Program-made: the position numbers and the translations under genes | Notes under the pieces: model-generated | Told to the model about the DNA's origin: nothing | The model's database searches: none | What the model saw: only the letters and a program-made list of their open reading frames with translations | Assembly (NCBI RefSeq): GCF_030296615.1 | Contig: NZ_AP027732.1 | Span: 1 to 64,000, forward strand | Source: Frondihabitans sucicola | GTDB taxonomy: Bacteria > Actinomycetota > Actinomycetes > Actinomycetales > Microbacteriaceae | Length of the DNA: 64,000 bases | Reading direction: 5' to 3' | Shown here: positions 59,128 through 64,000 of the stretch, piece after piece | Position numbering within the stretch: the first letter of the stretch is position 1 | How the letters are laid out: the number at the start of each line of letters is the position of its first letter

Positions 59128-59979
59128 CCACGTCGTCGAGCCCGTAGACGCGCGACGCCGTGCGACGGAGGACGGCGTCCTGCTCGTCCGCCGACAGCTC
59201 GGCCAGGGCGTCGCGCACCGTGCCGACCGTGGCCCCGTAGGAGGCGTGCGCGAGCGACACCGGCCAGTCGCCTCCGAAGAGCAGGCGGTCGACCCCGAAG
59301 GTGGCGAGCGCCGCGTCGATCTCGGCCCGGAGGGCGGACGCCGCGTGCTCTTCCGGGGGACGAGTCCGCCCAGTCCGGAGAGCTTGGCGACGACGTTGGG
59401 CCGCCCCGCCAGGTCGGCGAGGTCGCGGCGCCAGCGGTCGCGGGCCTCGGGCTCCGCGTCGGCGAGGGCCGGCTTCCCGAGATGGTCCACGACCACCACG
59501 AGCTCGGGGACGTCGTCGACGAGTCGGGTGAGGGCCGGCCACAGGCGGGGCCACGCGTCCGGCACGTCGAGCGGCAGGCCGGCTCCGGCGAGTTCGCCGA
59601 GCGTCCGGCGGACGGTCGCCAGGTCGAGGACATCCGGTCGAGGATCGTCGTGGACGAGTTGCCGGATCCCGACGACCGCTGCGCCCTCGTCCTGCCAGGC
59701 GCCGATCCGCGCGGTCGCCGCGGAGGTGTCCTCGAGCGGAATCCACGCGACGACCCCGGCCGCCCAGGCGTTCCGCGCGGCCACGTCGAGCAGGGCAGCC
59801 GTGTCGCGATCGGTGTCGGCCGCCTGCACCAGGATCGCGCGATCCACCCGCGCCGCGGCGAGTACCCGCGCGGCGTCGTCCGCGCCGAAGCTGGCATGGG
59901 CCGCGCCGAGCGCGGGCGTGTTCCAGGCGTAGTCGCCCGTCGAGAGATCCCAGAGGTGCAGGTGCGAATCGACGATCAC
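59087..59979 (-). CDS. Amidohydrolase-2 family lactonase (L-fuconolactonase-like), one frame break
   Basis: A metal-dependent TIM-barrel hydrolase of about 297 residues in the amidohydrolase-2 family. IVDSHLHLWDL is the H-x-H metal motif; VVVDHLGKPA gives the next histidine, and LLFGGDWPVSLAH the final aspartate. Members linked to fucose or rhamnose breakdown open sugar-acid lactones. The frame breaks at the GGGGG run 59355-59359; one more C on the coding strand joins GGLVPP to EEHAASALRAEI. The GTG start overlaps the aldo/keto gene stop (GTGA), and the gene follows a fucosidase and a dehydrogenase, so L-fucono-lactonase is the best context-based call. Confidence 0.87.
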
Positions 59980-60961
59980 GGGATCAGGCCGCGATCACGG
60001 AGATCCGCCCAGAGCCCCTCGGGGATGTCCGTGACGAAGCGCTCGACGTTCTGAGCCACCTCGTCCGCGGTCCGCGCACCGATGACGATGCTGGTGACCG
60101 CTTCGTGGCGCAGAGGGAACTGCAGGGCGGCCGCCGGCAGCTCGACGCCGTGGTTCGAGCAGACCTCCGCGAGGTGTCGCAGCCGATCGAACACGGCTTC
60201 CGGCATCGCCGCGTACTCGTAGGTGAGGTCGGAGCGGGGCACGCGCCGGGAGAGCGCACCCGAGTTGTACACCCCGACGTCGACGACCTCGACTCCCGCG
60301 GCCGAGCATTCGGGCAGGAGCAGCGGCAGCGCGGGCTGCTCCAGCAGTGTGTACCGCCCGGCGACCATCACGACGTCGATCAGGCCGGTCGCGACCGAGG
60401 CCCGAAGCGCCTCGACGGACTTCGACCCGACGCCGACGGCCGTGACCAGACCCTCTTCCCGGAGTCGCGTCAGGGCCGGCAGGGCCGTCGCGAGCGACTC
60501 CTCGAGGCCGTGCTCCTCCGGGTCGTGGAGGTAGAGGATGTCGATGCGGTCGACACCGAGGCGTTCCAAGCTGTCCTCGAGGGAGACACGGATGCCGCGC
60601 TCGGAGGCGTCCCAGATCCGCGCGGTGTCGGCTGCGACCGCGAAGCCCATGTCGTCGGAGCGGCCCGCCGTCTCGGGGCTCGGACGCAGGATCCGCCCGA
60701 CCTTCGTCGAAAGGACGTACTCGTCGCGCGGACGGCCGACGAGCGCCGCGCCCAGCCGCCGCTCGGCGAGACCCAGCCCGTAGTGCGGCGCCACGTCGAA
60801 GTGGCGCACCCCGAAGCCCACGCGGCATCGACCGCGCCGCGGGCCGTGTCGTCATCGAGTGGAACGAAGAGGTTCCCGAGGGCCGCGGCCCCGAAGCCGA
60901 GGCTCGGCAGCCCCAGGCGCGATCGTCCCGGCCCCAGAACGGCGCGCGTCAGGGGCGTCAC
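59976..60961 (-). CDS. Aldo/keto reductase, probable L-fucose (D-threo-aldose 1-) dehydrogenase, one frame break
   Basis: An aldo/keto oxidoreductase of about 328 residues. LGLPSLGFGAAALGN starts the barrel, HFDVAPHYGLGLAERRLG carries the catalytic Asp and Tyr, VLSTKVGRILRP the Lys, and ILYLHDPEEH the His. The long VGRILRP loop and this spacing are those of D-threo-aldose/L-fucose 1-dehydrogenases. The frame breaks at the CCC run 60817-60819 (GGG on the coding strand); one more G joins VDAAW to GFGVRHFDV. The GTG start overlaps the mutarotase stop (GTGA). Position between mutarotase and lactonase supports oxidation of L-fucose to L-fucono-lactone. Confidence 0.87.
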
Positions 60962-61284
60962 GGCCCGGTCGCCGGCAGGGACCACACCAGCGGGATGCCG
61001 CTGTCGTCGCCGGAGTAGTCGTCCTCGACGTCCAGGAGCTCGGACATCGTCCCCTGCCAGCGGACGTTGACGGGGTCGTCGGCGAGTGCCAGGCGCATGG
61101 CGCGATAGTCGTCGACCTCGACGAGGTGGAAGAGGTCCAGGCCGCTCCGCCAGATACTCCAGGACACGACGCCGGCGGCTCGCAGTTTCGGGTCGAGGTC
61201 GTCGGGGATGCGCGCGTGGATCCGGTCGTAGTCCGCCTCCTTCCCCGACTTCAGGCGCGTGTGGAGCGCGATCCGTTCGGTCAC
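60958..61284 (-). CDS. L-rhamnose/L-fucose mutarotase-like protein (RhaM family)
   Basis: A 108-residue protein of the L-rhamnose mutarotase (RhaM, DUF718) family, a small dimeric ferredoxin-like fold. IALHTRLKSGKEADYDRIHARIPDDL has the conserved Y-x-x-x-H segment, with the catalytic His; VVSWSIWRSGLDLFHLVEVDDY and the W-Q-G-T-M segment complete it. It would speed interconversion of alpha and beta anomers of the sugar released by the fucosidase. GTG 61284 overlaps the fucosidase stop (GTGA). By context the sugar is L-fucose rather than L-rhamnose. Confidence 0.9.
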   Translation of the reverse strand: MTERIALHTRLKSGKEADYDRIHARIPDDLDPKLRAAGVVSWSIWRSGLDLFHLVEVDDYRAMRLALADDPVNVRWQGTMSELLDVEDDYSGDDSGIPLVWSLPATGP

Positions 61285-62615
61285 GCCTCGTCCTTGAGGA
61301 AGAGCTCGACGACGGGGATGGCGACGTCCGGGCGCACCACCGGCAGCTGCAGCGTCAGGGTCCCAGCGGGTTGTCCGCCCATCCCGGTGGTGAGCGCCGG
61401 AGTGTCGGGATCGATCTCGCGGAAACTCAACTCCGAGGCGTCGCCCAGGAGTTGCGCGTACTCGACCTTGCCGGCGAGGCCGGGGAGGTGGATGTGCTCG
61501 AAGGGCCAGGAGAACAGGTGGAGGTAGAGGCGATTGCCGCGCTGCGTGTAGCGCGCGTCCACCGGAGTCTCGAAGGCCGAGGCCCCCGCGCCGTAGATCG
61601 AGCGCGAGTGCAGGTGCATCCACTCGGCGAACGCCTCGAGGGCCTCGGTCGCCACGGAGTCGAGCTCTCCGCGCGCCGTCGGCCCGACGTTGAGCAGCAT
61701 GTTGCCGTTCTTCGAGACGCCGTCGACCAGCATCCGGATCATCAGCTCCGGCGCCTTGTGGTTGTGGTTGTCGCGGAAGTATCCCCAGCTGCCGTTGATC
61801 GTCTGGCAGGCTTCCCACGGGACCTCGACGCCGTCGACCTTCATCGGCTCCGACGGCTGGTACTGCTCCGGTGTGACGATGTCGCCGGGGATCCCGAGCC
61901 GATCGTTGACGACGATGCCGGGCTGCAGTTCGCGGGTGAGAGCGAGCAGCTCTTCTGCTCCCCAGTCTTTCGCGCCCTTTCCTCCCCAGACGGGGTTGTG
62001 CGGCTCGTACTCGTAGGAGAAGTCGTAGAAGAGGTAGTCGATCCGGCCGTAGTCGGTGAGCAGCTCGCGGATCTGGCCGTGGAGGTACTCGCGGTACGTG
62101 GCCATGTCGCGCCCCGCGTTGAGGCGCTCGATCTCCTCCGGCGAGTCGTCCCGGCGCGGGTGCCGACCGTCGATCGTGAAGTCCGGGTGATGCCAGTCGA
62201 GCAGGGAGTGGTAAAAGCCGACCCTCAGGCCCTCGGCCCGCACGGCGTCGACGAACTCGCGCACGAGGTCGCGGCCGGCGGGCGTGTTGGGCGCCTTGTA
62301 GTCGGTCAGCGCCGTGTCCCACAGACAGAAGCCCTCGTGGTGCTTCGTCGTCAGCACCACGTACTTCATGCCGGCGGCCTTGGCCGCTCGAGCCCACGCG
62401 CGCGGGTCGTAGAGGTCGGGATCGAAGTACTTCGCGTACTTCTCGTACTCCTCCTGCTGGATCTTCTCGTAGTTCATCACCCACTCGTGGCGGGCCGGCA
62501 GGGCGTAGAGGCCCCAGTGGATGAACATGCCGAACCGGTCGTGCGTGAACCAGGGCGCGATCTCGCCGGCGACCGCTTCGGCGTCCGTGTCGGTGGGGGT
62601 CGGAGTGGTGGTCAT
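61281..62615 (-). CDS. GH29 alpha-L-fucosidase
   Basis: A 444-residue retaining alpha-L-fucosidase. WFTHDRFGMFIHWGLYALP near residue 22, YVVLTTKHHEGFCLWDT near 85, and VGFYHSLLDWHHPD near 132 form the family's substrate-binding walls. IDYLFYDFS places the nucleophile Asp near residue 198. There is no signal peptide, so it cleaves fucosides inside the cell after uptake by the ABC permeases encoded upstream. The ATG is preceded by GAAAGGAA. It is the first enzyme of a run with mutarotase, dehydrogenase and lactonase joined by 4-base overlaps. Confidence 0.95.
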   Translation of the reverse strand: MTTTPTPTDTDAEAVAGEIAPWFTHDRFGMFIHWGLYALPARHEWVMNYEKIQQEEYEKYAKYFDPDLYDPRAWARAAKAAGMKYVVLTTKHHEGFCLWDTALTDYKAPNTPAGRDLVREFVDAVRAEGLRVGFYHSLLDWHHPDFTIDGRHPRRDDSPEEIERLNAGRDMATYREYLHGQIRELLTDYGRIDYLFYDFSYEYEPHNPVWGGKGAKDWGAEELLALTRELQPGIVVNDRLGIPGDIVTPEQYQPSEPMKVDGVEVPWEACQTINGSWGYFRDNHNHKAPELMIRMLVDGVSKNGNMLLNVGPTARGELDSVATEALEAFAEWMHLHSRSIYGAGASAFETPVDARYTQRGNRLYLHLFSWPFEHIHLPGLAGKVEYAQLLGDASELSFREIDPDTPALTTGMGGQPAGTLTLQLPVVRPDVAIPVVELFLKDEA

Positions 62616-62667
62616 GCTGTGTTCCTTTCGAGGAGGTCGAAGACGTCGAACTGTCGAGGGCGGGTGT

Positions 62668-63576
62668 TCAGCGGCCGCCGAGACCGCTGGTGACGATCCC
62701 CTTGACCAGGTGACGCTGAAGCAGGATGAGCAGGATCACGGTCGGCACCATCGAGATGACGCTGGCCGCCATGACGAGGTTCCACTGGCTGCCCTGCTGA
62801 CCGAAGAACTGCTGGAGCCCCAGAGGGATCGTTCCGTGGGCGTTCACGTCGTTGACGACGATGAGCGGCCAGAGGAACGAGTTCCAGTAGGTGATGAAGG
62901 AGAACACGGCCAGGACGGCGAGGGTCGGTCTGGCCAGCGGCAGCATCACCAGGAAGAAGGTCCGGACGGTGCCCGCGCCGTCGACGCGCGCGGCGTCGTC
63001 CAGCTCCTGCGGCACCGTCAGGAAGAACTGGCGGAGGAGGAAGGCCCCGAGAGCGGTGAAGGCCCAGGGGATGATCAGCGCCTGGAAGGTGTCGACCCAG
63101 CCGAAGCCCTGCATCATCACGTACATCGGGATGACCAGGACGTCCTGCGGGATCATCAGGGTCGCCAGGAACAGCACGAACACCGTGTTGCGTCCGCGCC
63201 AGCGGAGTCGGGAGAACGCGTAGCCGCTGAGGACGGCGACGGCCATGTTGATGGCCGTTCCCGCGATGGCGACGAACAGCCCGTTGACCAGGAATCGCGC
63301 GAATGGAAGGTAGGTGAACGCGTCGACGTAGTTCTGCCAGACGATCGCCGAACCCCAGAGCGTCGGCGGTGTGGTGAAGGTCTCCGCCGCGGGCTTGAGC
63401 GACGTGGCCACCATGTAGATGAGCGGCGAGATGAAGGCGAGAGCGATCAGGCACAGGATCACGTAGCCGATCGTGCTCTTGACCCGCTGCCCCGTGGTCC
63501 GCTGGACGACCCGCTTCTTCACCGGGCGGGTGGGCGCCGCCGCCGTTCTCGGACGGACGCCGATGCCGCTACTCAT
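62668..63576 (-). CDS. Sugar ABC permease, MalG-type, of the fucoside cluster
   Basis: A 302-residue six-helix permease with a long basic amino-terminal leader (PTRPVKKRVVQRTTGQRVKS). The EAA loop is ELDDAARVDGAGTVRTFFLVMLPLARP with the conserved G. It pairs with the MalF-type permease upstream, whose stop overlaps its ATG by eight bases. It lies 52 bases before the alpha-L-fucosidase start, with a strong ribosome binding site but no terminator between, so transport and cleavage are likely one transcript. The cargo is therefore probably a fucosylated oligosaccharide. No ATPase gene is nearby. Confidence 0.94.
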   Translation of the reverse strand: MSSGIGVRPRTAAAPTRPVKKRVVQRTTGQRVKSTIGYVILCLIALAFISPLIYMVATSLKPAAETFTTPPTLWGSAIVWQNYVDAFTYLPFARFLVNGLFVAIAGTAINMAVAVLSGYAFSRLRWRGRNTVFVLFLATLMIPQDVLVIPMYVMMQGFGWVDTFQALIIPWAFTALGAFLLRQFFLTVPQELDDAARVDGAGTVRTFFLVMLPLARPTLAVLAVFSFITYWNSFLWPLIVVNDVNAHGTIPLGLQQFFGQQGSQWNLVMAASVISMVPTVILLILLQRHLVKGIVTSGLGGR

Positions 63577-64000
63577 AGTGCACCCACTTCTTCTGGCCGA
63601 TGAACTGCACGGCGGTGATCCCGAGGATGATGATGAACAGCACCCAGGCGCCGGCCGAAGCGAGTCCGAGTTGCTGGTACTGGAAGCCCTGGTTGTAGAT
63701 GAACTGTACGAGAGTCAGGGTCGAGCTGCCCGGGCCGCCCTTGGTCAGGATGAACGGCTGGACGAAGACCTGGAACGACGTGATCAGGGTCATCATCGTG
63801 GCGAAGAACACCGACGGGGAGATGAGCGGGAACTTGATCCGCCAGAACGTCGTCCAGGCCCCGGCGCCGTCGAGCTCGGACGCCTCGACGAGGTTCTCGG
63901 GGACGGAGTCGAGAGCGGCCGAGAAGATGAGCATGTTGTACCCGAAGCCCTGCCACACGCTCATCAGCACGACGGCGATCATGGCCCAGTTGGCGTCTGC
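63569..64000 (-). CDS. Sugar ABC permease, MalF-type, cut by the window edge
   Basis: The carboxy-terminal 143 or so residues of a permease; the 5' part lies beyond the window end. The EAA loop ENLVEASELDGAGAWTTFWRIKFPLISP is intact, followed by the family's FVQPFILTKGGPGSSTLTLVQFIYNQGF and the last helix ending in IGQKKWVHYE. This typical ending confirms the MalF type. A solute-binding protein gene is expected upstream, outside the window. Confidence 0.93.
   Translation of the reverse strand, partial: ADANWAMIAVVLMSVWQGFGYNMLIFSAALDSVPENLVEASELDGAGAWTTFWRIKFPLISPSVFFATMMTLITSFQVFVQPFILTKGGPGSSTLTLVQFIYNQGFQYQQLGLASAGAWVLFIIILGITAVQFIGQKKWVHYE

Overview
The window is very GC-rich DNA (about 70% by eye) with GTG/TTG starts, NTG-A gene overlaps and many LacI/Gfo-Idh/ABC sugar genes. 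This fits an Actinomycetota bacterium, most likely a soil or plant Microbacteriaceae-type organism; that placement is an inference from style and gene content, not from a marker gene. No rRNA, tRNA, insertion sequence, phage or CRISPR array was seen.

Layout. 0-7.5 kb: the end of a GH1 glycosidase, a CPA1 cation/proton antiporter, a GH13 alpha-glucosidase, an acyltransferase-3 membrane enzyme and an AhpD-like protein. 7.6-11.6 kb: a Hen1-Pnkp RNA-repair pair. 11.9-17.2 kb: TetR, ArsR/SRPBCC, esterase and Gfo/Idh genes. 17.2-19.9 kb: a two-component system with a PepSY lipoprotein. 20-28.7 kb: pgi, reductases, a TetR/DHA2 efflux pair, an XRE regulator and an alcohol dehydrogenase. 29-32.5 kb: a MarR/MATE pair and an MFS gene. 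32.6-39.8 kb: a sugar operon (Gfo/Idh, DUF6807, cupin, two permeases, solute-binding protein) divergent from a LacI regulator. 40-44.7 kb: FUSC/MarR, CPBP protease and FAD monooxygenase/TetR units. 44.8-55 kb: a six-gene overlapping operon (Gfo/Idh, epimerase, DapA-family dehydratase, enolase-family dehydratase, semialdehyde dehydrogenase, GH36 alpha-galactosidase) divergent from LacI plus an M24-fold protein. 55-58.4 kb: kup and an MFS gene. 58.4-64 kb: a GntR-controlled L-fucoside cluster (two permeases, GH29 fucosidase, mutarotase, aldo/keto dehydrogenase, lactonase-type amidohydrolase).

The sugar clusters make sense as oxidative routes. In the 46.9-52.8 kb operon the last three catabolic enzymes can take an aldarate to 2-oxoglutarate. 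In the 59-64 kb cluster imported fucosides would be cleaved, and the free sugar epimerised, oxidised and its lactone opened. Neither ABC cluster encodes an ATPase, so a shared one elsewhere is expected.

Three signals lie outside ordinary genes. First, the octamer GATCCTGC/GCAGGATC occurs about 56 times (hand count), far above composition, with no strand bias. Second, an 80-87 bp palindromic element with ends AAATCGAAGGGGATT/AATCCCCTTCGATTT occurs five times between genes; two near-identical copies in opposite orientation bracket the CPBP gene. Third, about 28 reading-frame breaks all look like base losses from short G or C runs. They point to systematic sequencing deletions rather than gene decay, so the broken genes are annotated as intact CDSs with the break positions noted.
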